32,111 nucleotides of DNA from an uncultured Bacteroides sp. (GTDB taxonomy: Bacteria; Bacteroidota; Bacteroidia; Bacteroidales; Bacteroidaceae), in the NCBI GenBank assembly GCA_900556845.1, contig USQO01000016.1:1-32111 (forward strand). The letters are read 5' to 3'. Shown piece after piece: positions 1-7,366 of this stretch (positions are counted from its first letter, which is position 1; each line of letters opens with the position of its first letter). The notes beneath the pieces are model-generated. The model had not been told where the DNA came from. It saw nothing but the letters and a program-made list of their open reading frames with translations, and searched no databases. The translations under genes and the position numbers were made by a program.

Positions 1-30
1 TATGCCGATTCTATGTTTAATTTTAATTTA

Positions 31-48
31 TCGGTAAAAATTTACCGA
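31..48. repeat. Perfect 18-bp inverted repeat upstream of the S9 peptidase
   Basis: Two 8-bp arms (TCGGTAAA and TTTACCGA) are separated by AA. The element ends 13 bp before the chosen ATG at 62, so it may be an operator or a small leader hairpin. No TAnnTTTG box is visible in the 61 bp before the gene, so the promoter may lie outside the window. Confidence 0.5.
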
Positions 49-61
49 AGTATTGTATAAT

Positions 62-2770
62 ATGAAACACATCAGATTTTTCTGTACCGGCTTGTTGGTA
101 GGAGGGGCAACCTTACTTCTGCAGGCTCAGCAGGCAATGACAGTTGATGACTTGGTGAACTGGAAACGTATTACCAGTCAGACGATTTCGAATAACGGCC
201 AATGGGCGGCCTGTGTCTTTTCTCCGTGGAGAGGAGATGCGCAAGTAGAGATTTATTCGGCAACCGACGGAAAACAAATCGCTTCTTTTGCTCCGGCAAC
301 AGAAGTTCGTTTCTCTTCCAGCTCCGATTATGCCGTTGTCAAAACAGTTCCCTTCTTGCAGTTGACAGACTCTTTGAAGCTGAAAAAAACTCCTAAGGAA
401 AAAATGCCTATGCCAGTTTTAAAGATTGTTCATATGGCGGACCAGAAAGAAACGGTAATAGATTCTTTGAAATCTTATAAGATGGCCGAGACGGGAGACT
501 GGCTGGCTTATCAGGCAGGACGGAAAGATTCGGCTCTCACGGTGATGTCGTTGGATGGAAACCGGACAATCTCTTTGCCTAATGTCTTGGAATATGGATT
601 TTCGCGTAAAGGTGAACAGCTGTATTTTGTAACAAAAGACTCTTCTGCAACTTTTACTCCCGGAATTTACAGATGGAGTACAGACTTGGAGCAGGCTGTT
701 CTGGTGAAAGCGGGAAAAGGTACATTCAAGCAGGTCGTGTTCAGTGAAAACGGTCAGAAACTGGCATTTGTATATACAGAAAAGAACGGGGATAACGAGC
801 AGAAGTCGGGAATATGGTTGGCTGACAGTAAAAACCGTGCGCAGCAACTTGTAAATTCCCAGCAACCAGGTATGTATAAAGGCTGGATTGTCAGTCCGGA
901 TGCCGCCCTGCGTTTTTCGAAAGATGCTTCACGGCTTTTCTTTGGAACTTCTCCAGCTCCTTTACAGAAAGACAAGCGTGTTTTGCCAGAAAATCGTCCT
1001 AATGTTCAGGTATGGAGTGGCAACGAGCCTGTACAGTATACAGTCCAGCAATATAATGTGAAGAAGGACTTGAAGAAAAGCTATGCTGCTGTCTTTTTGC
1101 TGAATGAAAACAAAATGATTCAGTTGGCCGATACAGCATTGCAGGAAACACTTTTACCGTCCGAAAACGGAGAGTGGGCTATTGTATACACATCGCGTCC
1201 TTATTCACTGTCTTCGATGTGGGAGGGACGTACACGCGCCGACTATTATAAAGTATCGCTGTGTACGGGTGAGCGTTCGCTGTTGAAAACTGCCGACTAT
1301 ACGCGGTATCGGATTTCGCCTGAAGGAAGATTTGCCTATGGTTACAATCCGACTGACAGCTGCTGGTATACCTATCATTTCTCCTCCAGCCGTCTGATAA
1401 AGCTGACTTCGCCCCGTAATTTTACCGCTTGGGATGAAGAAAATGATGTTCCAGATTATCCGGAACCATATGGCATAGCCGGATGGACACAAGGTGATGA
1501 CCGAATTTTGATTTACGACCGTTATGATATCTGGTCGTTTGACCCGATGGGAAATAGTAAAGCCGTAAATCTGACTGTAAACGGGTGTACTTCACGCCGC
1601 ACTTACCGTTGGCTGAATTTAGATAAAGAGCAACATTTTATTTCTTTAGCTGAACCACAATTCTTATCTGTTTTTGATGAGTTGGGTAAAACGACATTGT
1701 TCTATCAGGCTGATCTGAAACAACCACAGGCTCCTGAATGCCTTTTGGAAGAAACGTGTAAGATGGACAATCTGATGAAAGCTAAGGATGCCAACCGCCT
1801 GCTGTTTACTAAAGAACGGTTTGATGTTTTCCCGGATATTTATGCTGCAGATATCAATCTGAAGAAACCGATACAGCTTACACAAGGTATTCGCCAACAG
1901 AAACCGTTTGTCTGGGGTACAGCCGAACTGTTGTCATGGGTAACACTTGATGGAGACACCATTGAAGGCGTGCTGTATAAGCCGGAAGGATTTGACCCGA
2001 AACGGAAGTATCCGATGATCGTTAATTTCTACGAACGCAATTCGGAAACCTTGCATAAATACCGGATGCCCGAACCGCACCGTTCTACAATAGATTATCA
2101 TCTTTATCTGAGCAACGGATATTTGGTATTTAATCCCGATGTGCGATATAAGGTAGATGGTTTTCCGGGTGAAGACTGCTATAACTGTGTGATGTCAGGA
2201 ATTGCTTCTTTGGCAACACGCGGATTCGTAGACATGAAGCGTATCGGCGCACAAGGGCATAGCTGGGGAGGCTATCAGGTCGCCTATTTGGCAACTCGTA
2301 CAGATTTGTTTGCGGCTATAGAGTCGGGAGCTCCTGTCGTGAACATGTTCAGTGCTTATGGCGGCATCCGGTGGGGATCGGGACTGAACCGTTCGTTCCA
2401 GTATGAGCATACCCAAAGCCGTATTGGTGGAACACCATGGGACGCACCGACTCGCTATTTTGAAAACTCTCCGCTTTTCCTGATGGACAAAGTGAAAACC
2501 CCTATTCTGATTATGCATAATGACCAGGATGGCCATGTGCCCTGGTATCAGGGAATTGAATACTTCATCGCATTGAAGCGTTTGCAAAAACCTGTCTGGA
2601 TGTTGAACTATACCGGCGAACCGCATTGGCCTTTGCACATTGCCAATAAAATTGACTTTCAGAAAAGAATGTTTCAGTTTTTCAACCATTATCTGAAGGG
2701 GGCAGTTCAGCCTCAGTGGATGAAAGAGGGAGTTCCGGCTGTGAAACAACCGTACGAACTAGGATATTGA
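62..2770 (+). CDS. Exported S9 family (prolyl oligopeptidase-type) serine peptidase
   Basis: This 902-residue protein has an N-terminal signal peptide (basic MKHIR, then a hydrophobic stretch to about residue 22 ending LLLQAQ), a long beta-propeller-like middle, and a C-terminal alpha/beta hydrolase domain from about residue 620. The catalytic serine is S734 in GHSWGG. D823 in HNDQDGHV and H855 in GEPHWP match the positions of the S9 Asp and His. Family knowledge: S9 enzymes cleave short peptides, often after proline, and exported Bacteroides members work in the periplasm or at the surface. The start was set at ATG 62; an in-frame TTG at 53 adds only three residues ahead of the signal peptide. 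There is no visible partner gene, and pckA downstream has its own promoter. The exact specificity (DPP-type or oligopeptidase) cannot be read from sequence alone. Confidence 0.9.
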   Translation: MKHIRFFCTGLLVGGATLLLQAQQAMTVDDLVNWKRITSQTISNNGQWAACVFSPWRGDAQVEIYSATDGKQIASFAPATEVRFSSSSDYAVVKTVPFLQLTDSLKLKKTPKEKMPMPVLKIVHMADQKETVIDSLKSYKMAETGDWLAYQAGRKDSALTVMSLDGNRTISLPNVLEYGFSRKGEQLYFVTKDSSATFTPGIYRWSTDLEQAVLVKAGKGTFKQVVFSENGQKLAFVYTEKNGDNEQKSGIWLADSKNRAQQLVNSQQPGMYKGWIVSPDAALRFSKDASRLFFGTSPAPLQKDKRVLPENRPNVQVWSGNEPVQYTVQQYNVKKDLKKSYAAVFLLNENKMIQLADTALQETLLPSENGEWAIVYTSRPYSLSSMWEGRTRADYYKVSLCTGERSLLKTADYTRYRISPEGRFAYGYNPTDSCWYTYHFSSSRLIKLTSPRNFTAWDEENDVPDYPEPYGIAGWTQGDDRILIYDRYDIWSFDPMGNSKAVNLTVNGCTSRRTYRWLNLDKEQHFISLAEPQFLSVFDELGKTTLFYQADLKQPQAPECLLEETCKMDNLMKAKDANRLLFTKERFDVFPDIYAADINLKKPIQLTQGIRQQKPFVWGTAELLSWVTLDGDTIEGVLYKPEGFDPKRKYPMIVNFYERNSETLHKYRMPEPHRSTIDYHLYLSNGYLVFNPDVRYKVDGFPGEDCYNCVMSGIASLATRGFVDMKRIGAQGHSWGGYQVAYLATRTDLFAAIESGAPVVNMFSAYGGIRWGSGLNRSFQYEHTQSRIGGTPWDAPTRYFENSPLFLMDKVKTPILIMHNDQDGHVPWYQGIEYFIALKRLQKPVWMLNYTGEPHWPLHIANKIDFQKRMFQFFNHYLKGAVQPQWMKEGVPAVKQPYELGY

Positions 2771-2898
2771 TATATGGCAGGTTACAAAGGTATTGCATTC
2801 ATAATCACGGCAGTCTATGGCATGAAGAGAGCTATTAAATAACCGTTAATGCTATGTCTGATTATCATTTTTGTATACGAAGTATAAAACTTCGGGGA

Positions 2899-2918
2899 TT
2901 AGAGAATTTTTTCTCTAA
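2899..2918. repeat. Perfect 20-bp inverted repeat between the S9 peptidase and pckA
   Basis: TTAGAGAA and TTCTCTAA flank a TTTT loop. It lies 129 bp after the peptidase stop and just upstream of the pckA promoter region. It could be a weak terminator of the upstream gene (the T-rich loop and arm are not followed by a clean T tract) or an operator. A second short repeat, CGAAG-N7-CTTCG, lies at 2878-2894. Confidence 0.45.
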
Positions 2919-2925
2919 TAACTGC

Positions 2926-2954
2926 TTTTATTTAAAAATAAACTGCTATTTTTG
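2926..2954 (+). promoter_or_regulatory. Predicted Bacteroidetes promoter of pckA
   Basis: TATTTTTG at 2947-2954 fits the -7 consensus TAnnTTTG. The upstream -33 region is only T-rich (TTTTA at 2926-2930, 16-17 bp away) and not a clean TTTG, so the call rests on the -7 box. Transcription would start near 2960, giving a leader of about 105 nt. Confidence 0.5.
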
Positions 2955-2972
2955 TAACGCCTAAGACAAGGA

Positions 2973-3008
2973 AGATGTTTAAAGGAGATGTTTAAAAACA
3001 TCTTTTTT
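2973..3008 (+). promoter_or_regulatory. Structured pckA leader: tandem repeat and terminator-like hairpin
   Basis: AGATGTTTAAA occurs twice (2973-2983 and 2986-2996). The complementary AAACATCT (2996-3003) can pair with either copy, so two mutually exclusive hairpins are possible: a tight one with the second copy or one with a 15-nt loop with the first. A T tract (3003-3008) follows directly, as in an intrinsic terminator. It lies between the predicted promoter and the start codon, so it may be an attenuator; it could also be the late terminator of the preceding gene. Confidence 0.4.
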
Positions 3009-3066
3009 CGTTCGATGAAAAGAATATATACAATTGATATAATAACCAAATTAATCATTTGAAACA

Positions 3067-4671
3067 ATGGCGAATTTAGATCTTACAAAGTACGGTATCA
3101 CTGGAACCGTAGAAATCGTACACAATCCTTCTTACGAAGTATTGTTTGCTGAAGAAACAAAAGCTGGATTGGAAGGCTTTGAAAAAGGTCAGGAAACTGA
3201 ACTGGGTGCAGTAAACGTAATGACTGGTATCTACACTGGTCGTTCTCCTAAAGATAAATTCTTGGTAAAAGACGCTACAAGTGAAAATACTGTATGGTGG
3301 ACTTCTGAAGAATATAAAAACGACAACAAGCCTGTAACTACTGAAACATGGAATGTTTTGAAAGATTTGGCTGCTAAAGAATTGTCAAACAAAAAATTGT
3401 ATGTTGTTGATGGTTTCTGTGGCGCTAACGAAGCTACTTGCTTGAAAGTTCGTTTCATCATGGAAGTTGCATGGCAGGCTCACTTCGTAACTAACATGTT
3501 CATCCGTCCTTCTAAAGAACAGTTGGAAAACTTTGAACCTGACTTCATCGTTTACAACGCTTCTAAAGCAAAAGTTGAAAACTACAAAGAACTGGGTCTG
3601 AACTCAGAAACTGCAGTAGTATTTAACTTGACTACTAAAGAACAGGTTATCCTGAACACTTGGTACGGAGGTGAAATGAAGAAAGGTATGTTCTCTATGA
3701 TGAACTACTTCAACCCATTGCGTGGTATCGCTTCTATGCACTGCTCTGCAAACACTAACATGGAAGAAACTGAATCAGCTATCTTCTTCGGTTTGTCAGG
3801 TACAGGTAAAACTACTTTGTCTACAGACCCGAAACGTAAATTGATCGGTGATGACGAACACGGATGGGATAACGAAGGTGTATTCAACTACGAAGGTGGT
3901 TGCTACGCTAAGGTTATCAACTTGGATAAAGAATCTGAACCAGATATCTATAACGCTATCAAACGTAACGCTCTTCTTGAAAACGTTACTGTTGACGCTG
4001 AAGGTAAAATCAACTTCGCTGATAAGAGCGTAACAGAAAATACTCGTGTTTCTTATCCTATCAACCACATCGAAAACATCGTTAAACCTATCTCTAAAGG
4101 TCCTCACGCTAAACAAGTTATCTTCTTGTCAGCTGATGCATTCGGTGTATTGCCTCCAGTATCTATCCTGAACGATCAGCAGGCTCAGTACTACTTCTTG
4201 TCAGGATTTACTGCAAAATTGGCTGGTACAGAACGCGGTATCACTGAACCGACTCCGACATTCTCTGCATGTTTCGGTGCTGCTTTCTTGAGCTTGCACC
4301 CAACTAAATATGCTGAAGAATTGGTTAAGAAGATGGAAATGACTGGTGCTAAAGCATACTTGGTTAACACAGGTTGGAATGGTACTGGCAAACGTATCTC
4401 TATCAAAGATACTCGTGGTATCATTGATGCTATCTTGGATGGTTCTATCGACAAAGCTCCAACTAAGACTATTCCTTTCTTCGACTTCGTTGTTCCAACA
4501 GAATTGCCGGGTGTTGATCCTAAGATCCTTGACCCACGCGATACTTACGAATGCGCTTGTCAGTGGGAAGAAAAAGCTAAAGACTTGGCTGGCCGTTTCA
4601 TCAAGAACTTCGCTAAGTTCACTGGAAACGAAGCTGGTAAAGCTTTGGTTGCTGCTGGTCCGAAATTGTAA
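3067..4671 (+). CDS. pckA: Phosphoenolpyruvate carboxykinase (ATP-dependent)
   Basis: This 534-residue protein is the normal length of ATP-type PEPCK (EC 4.1.1.49), which interconverts oxaloacetate plus ATP with phosphoenolpyruvate, CO2 and ADP. The P-loop GLSGTGKTT covers residues 242-250 (K248), and the metal-binding stretch GDDEHGW begins at residue 261. The near-N-terminal TGRSPKDKF motif is also present. In Bacteroides-type fermentation the enzyme is thought to run in the carboxylating, ATP-yielding direction towards succinate. Codon use is strongly restricted (GGT, GCT, AAC, GAA, AAA), unlike the neighbouring peptidase and fucosidase, which suggests very high expression. It is monocistronic by layout: a promoter-like box at 2947 precedes it and a strong terminator at 4692 follows. 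Confidence 0.98.
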   Translation: MANLDLTKYGITGTVEIVHNPSYEVLFAEETKAGLEGFEKGQETELGAVNVMTGIYTGRSPKDKFLVKDATSENTVWWTSEEYKNDNKPVTTETWNVLKDLAAKELSNKKLYVVDGFCGANEATCLKVRFIMEVAWQAHFVTNMFIRPSKEQLENFEPDFIVYNASKAKVENYKELGLNSETAVVFNLTTKEQVILNTWYGGEMKKGMFSMMNYFNPLRGIASMHCSANTNMEETESAIFFGLSGTGKTTLSTDPKRKLIGDDEHGWDNEGVFNYEGGCYAKVINLDKESEPDIYNAIKRNALLENVTVDAEGKINFADKSVTENTRVSYPINHIENIVKPISKGPHAKQVIFLSADAFGVLPPVSILNDQQAQYYFLSGFTAKLAGTERGITEPTPTFSACFGAAFLSLHPTKYAEELVKKMEMTGAKAYLVNTGWNGTGKRISIKDTRGIIDAILDGSIDKAPTKTIPFFDFVVPTELPGVDPKILDPRDTYECACQWEEKAKDLAGRFIKNFAKFTGNEAGKALVAAGPKL

Positions 4672-4691
4672 TCAGACGCAATTTAAATATG

Positions 4692-4723
4692 AAAGCGGTT
4701 CTCTTTGGAGGGCCGCTTTTTTT
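4692..4723 (+). terminator. Intrinsic terminator of pckA
   Basis: A continuous 12-bp stem (AAAGCGGTTCTC against GAGGGCCGCTTT, with two U-G wobbles) closes a TTTG tetraloop at 4704-4707. A run of seven T follows at 4717-4723. It starts 20 bp after the pckA stop. The loop also serves as the -33 box of the next promoter. Confidence 0.9.
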
Positions 4724-4734
4724 GTTTACCTTTG
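4704..4734 (+). promoter_or_regulatory. Promoter of the fucosidase gene, nested in the pckA terminator
   Basis: The -33 box TTTG (4704-4707) and the -7 box TACCTTTG (4727-4734) are both exact consensus matches with the preferred 19-bp spacing. The -33 box is the terminator tetraloop and the -7 box follows the T tract by three bases. The expected start near 4740 leaves a leader of only about 15 nt before ATG 4755. Confidence 0.75.
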
Positions 4735-4754
4735 GTTCATTAATTTTTTATACT

Positions 4755-6635
4755 ATGAAGAGAAATACTATTTTATGCTCGTTGGCAGCAGCTGCAGTGT
4801 TTACTGCATGTACGAAGGATGTGGCTGCTCCGGAACCTATCCTACCGATGCCACAGGAAAAACAGGTGGATTGGCAGAAAATGGAAACGTATGCTTTTAT
4901 CCATTTCGGACTGAATACGTTTAATGACCGTGAATGGGGTTATGGGGATAGTGATCCTAAAACCTTTAATCCGACTCGCTTGGATTGCGAACAGTGGGCA
5001 CAGACTTTGGTAAAAGCTGGAATGAAAGGGGTTATCCTCACAGCAAAGCATCACGATGGATTCTGTTTGTGGCCATACGAAGGAACGGAGTACAGTGTGA
5101 AGAACTCTCCATGGCGTGATGGGAAAGGAAACTTAGTTAAGGAATTACAGGAAGCTTGTAAAAAATATAATCTGAAGTTTGCAGTTTATCTTTCACCATG
5201 GGATCGGAACAGAGCTGATTATGCCAGTCCCTCATATGTGGACTATTATCATGCACAGCTTAAGGATTTGATGATAAATTATGGTGAAGTTTTCGAAGTT
5301 TGGTTTGATGGAGCCAATGGAGGAGACGGATGGTATGGAGGAGCCAAAGAAGCGCGTACAATCGACCGGAAAAACTACTATAACTTCCCGAAGATTTATG
5401 AGATGCTCGATGAGCTTCAGCCACAGGCTATTATATTCTCGGATGGAGGTCCTGGATGCCGTTGGGTAGGAAATGAAAATGGCTTTGCCGCTGCTACAAA
5501 CTGGTCTTTCCTGCGGGCTGGAGAAGTTTATCCCGGTTATCCAAACTACAGAGAACTGCAATATGGGCATGCTGATGGAAATCAGTGGGTTCCTGCGGAG
5601 TGTGACGTGTCTATTCGTCCGGGATGGTTCTATCACCCTGAAGAAGACGATAGAGTGAAGACCCCTGAACAGTTGGTTGATTTGTATTATAGAAGTGTTG
5701 GCCATAATGCAACATTGTTATTGAACTTTCCTGTCGACAGAGAGGGCTTGATTCATCCAATTGACTCGGCTAATGCAGTGAAATTCCATGAAATAATCAA
5801 TCAGCAACTTAAAATAAATCTGGTGGCTGGAGTCGTTCCAACGGTTTCGAATGAAAGAGGTGGGCGTTTTGTTGCAAAAGCTATGACGGATGATGATTAT
5901 GATACCTATTGGGCTACTGAAGACGGAGTGACTACAGGTGATATTACATTTACCTTTGCTCAACCACAGCGGATGAACCGTATGATGCTTCAGGAGTATA
6001 TTCCTTTGGGTCAGCGTGTGAAATCGTTCGTGGTCGAATATAAAAACAGTGAAACTTGGTTACCTGTTAAGCTGAATGAGGAAACTACAACGATTGGGTA
6101 TAAGCGTTTGCTTCGCTTTGAGACAGTAGAATCAGACGGTATCCGTATACGTATAACGGATGCACGCGGACCTTTATGTATTAATAACGTGGGAGTCTAT
6201 GATGCAGGAGAAACAGCAGATGTCTTCACCCAGAAAGCTTCGGATATACCGACTTTACCGTTTACAGTGAACGGTGTAAGTGCAGAAGAGGGGGGTAAAG
6301 TGACTGATAAGCAGGAAAATACTACCTTGTTTGTAGAAGGTGATAAACTTTTGGTTGATTTAGGCAGTGAACAAACAATTTCTTCTTTCCATTACTTGCC
6401 CGACCAGAGTGAATATGGAAAAGGACGTATTGCGGCTTACGAGCTTCGTGTGGGTACGGATGCAAATGCTGTCAATCAATTAGTAAAGGTCGGGGAATTC
6501 TCAAATATACAGAATAACCCGGTTATGCAGTCGCTTTATTTTACGCCCGTAAAGGCACGTTATGTAGAATTGAAGGCTGTGCGAATGATAAAGGAAGGTG
6601 AACCATTAGGAGTTGCCGAATTGCGTATTAAATAA
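4755..6635 (+). CDS. GH29 alpha-L-fucosidase lipoprotein with C-terminal F5/8 type C domains
   Basis: The 626-residue protein starts MKRNTILC and has a lipobox ending FTAC, so it should be a lipid-anchored, probably surface or periplasmic enzyme. The GH29 barrel runs from about residue 35 to 350, with the KHHDGF motif (H99, H100, D101) and the predicted nucleophile D185 in VWFDGANG. Family knowledge: GH29 enzymes are retaining exo-fucosidases acting on host mucin, milk or Lewis-type glycans. Two discoidin-like carbohydrate-binding regions follow (about 357-480 and 530-626). A longer in-frame start at 4689 exists but runs through the pckA terminator and would spoil the signal peptide, so ATG 4755 was chosen. 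It probably shares a transcript with the nitroreductase 9 bp downstream. Confidence 0.92.
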   Translation: MKRNTILCSLAAAAVFTACTKDVAAPEPILPMPQEKQVDWQKMETYAFIHFGLNTFNDREWGYGDSDPKTFNPTRLDCEQWAQTLVKAGMKGVILTAKHHDGFCLWPYEGTEYSVKNSPWRDGKGNLVKELQEACKKYNLKFAVYLSPWDRNRADYASPSYVDYYHAQLKDLMINYGEVFEVWFDGANGGDGWYGGAKEARTIDRKNYYNFPKIYEMLDELQPQAIIFSDGGPGCRWVGNENGFAAATNWSFLRAGEVYPGYPNYRELQYGHADGNQWVPAECDVSIRPGWFYHPEEDDRVKTPEQLVDLYYRSVGHNATLLLNFPVDREGLIHPIDSANAVKFHEIINQQLKINLVAGVVPTVSNERGGRFVAKAMTDDDYDTYWATEDGVTTGDITFTFAQPQRMNRMMLQEYIPLGQRVKSFVVEYKNSETWLPVKLNEETTTIGYKRLLRFETVESDGIRIRITDARGPLCINNVGVYDAGETADVFTQKASDIPTLPFTVNGVSAEEGGKVTDKQENTTLFVEGDKLLVDLGSEQTISSFHYLPDQSEYGKGRIAAYELRVGTDANAVNQLVKVGEFSNIQNNPVMQSLYFTPVKARYVELKAVRMIKEGEPLGVAELRIK

Positions 6636-6644
6636 TAATTATCT

Positions 6645-7298
6645 ATGAAGTCAATATTCAATATCGTTATGATAGCCGGTATCCTTCTTTGTGGATGCAG
6701 TACATCTGTATCTAAAGAAGGAGAGACGGATAAAGCAAATGCTTCGGAAAAGGTTAGTACAACGAATCAGGTTGTAGAAACCATTATGAGCCGCCGGAGT
6801 ATTCGTAAATATAAACCTCAACCGATAGAGCGAGAAAAGATGGAGCAAATAATCAATTGCGGTATTAATGCTCCTAATGGTATGAATAAGCAATCGTGGG
6901 AAGTGCGGGTTGTAGATAATCCTGAATTTATAAATGGAATAACAGATTTATATAAGAAGGAAAATCCAAAGGCTGCAGAACGTCCTGGCTTTAAAAATAT
7001 GTTTAACAATGCACCTACCGTTGTTTTTATAGCCAATGACCCTTCATACGAATTGTCGCAGATAGACTGTGGATTGCTGGGTGAGAATATGATACTTTCG
7101 GCCTGGTCTATGGGGATAGGTTCCTGTTGTCTGGGTGGGCCGGTACGTTTTATGAAATCTCCTGCGGCAGCCGACTATCTGAAACATTTGGAATTTAGTG
7201 AGGGTTATGAATTGCTTTATGCTATTGCATTTGGTTATCCAGATGAAACGCCTGCAGCCAAGTCGCGTAAGGCAGAAAAAGTACGCTTTATTGATTGA
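6645..7298 (+). CDS. Nitroreductase family protein with a lipoprotein signal
   Basis: The 217-residue protein begins with a short hydrophobic leader and a lipobox LCGC (predicted lipidated C18), then a linker rich in K, E, S and T to about residue 42. The nitroreductase fold starts with SRRSIRKY, whose basic residues usually contact FMN phosphate, followed by the family's APNGMNKQSW segment and a GSCCLGG stretch. Family members are FMN-dependent NAD(P)H oxidoreductases, usually cytoplasmic dimers, so a lipid-anchored version outside the inner membrane is unusual. The substrate is unknown. It follows the fucosidase by 9 bp and ends before a bidirectional terminator, so the two probably form one operon, without an obvious shared pathway. 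Confidence 0.85.
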   Translation: MKSIFNIVMIAGILLCGCSTSVSKEGETDKANASEKVSTTNQVVETIMSRRSIRKYKPQPIEREKMEQIINCGINAPNGMNKQSWEVRVVDNPEFINGITDLYKKENPKAAERPGFKNMFNNAPTVVFIANDPSYELSQIDCGLLGENMILSAWSMGIGSCCLGGPVRFMKSPAAADYLKHLEFSEGYELLYAIAFGYPDETPAAKSRKAEKVRFID

Positions 7299-7315
7299 GG
7301 GTATAGCAGAAATGC

Positions 7316-7351
7316 AATAAAAAAGAGGCGATTTTTCGCCTCTTTTTTATT
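7316..7351. terminator. Bidirectional intrinsic terminator between the nitroreductase gene and typA
   Basis: A perfect 16-bp inverted repeat (7316-7331 and 7336-7351) with core GAGGCGA/TCGCCTC and a TTTT loop is flanked by A6 on the left and T6 on the right. It can therefore end transcripts arriving from either side of this convergent pair. Confidence 0.95.
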
Positions 7352-7366
7352 GTTATGAAGTAAGAA

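Noticed and set aside
419..865. Antisense open frame inside the S9 peptidase gene
   Set aside because: No start context, no family features, and codon pattern explained by the sense gene; the same applies to the other antisense frames across the window.
2874..2886. Half of a loxP-like arm (TATACGAAGT...)
   Set aside because: Only one 10-base match to one arm, no 8-bp spacer and no second arm, so it is chance similarity in AT-rich DNA.
4689..4754. Upstream start for the fucosidase
   Set aside because: It would translate the pckA terminator and promoter and place 22 residues before a clean lipoprotein signal.
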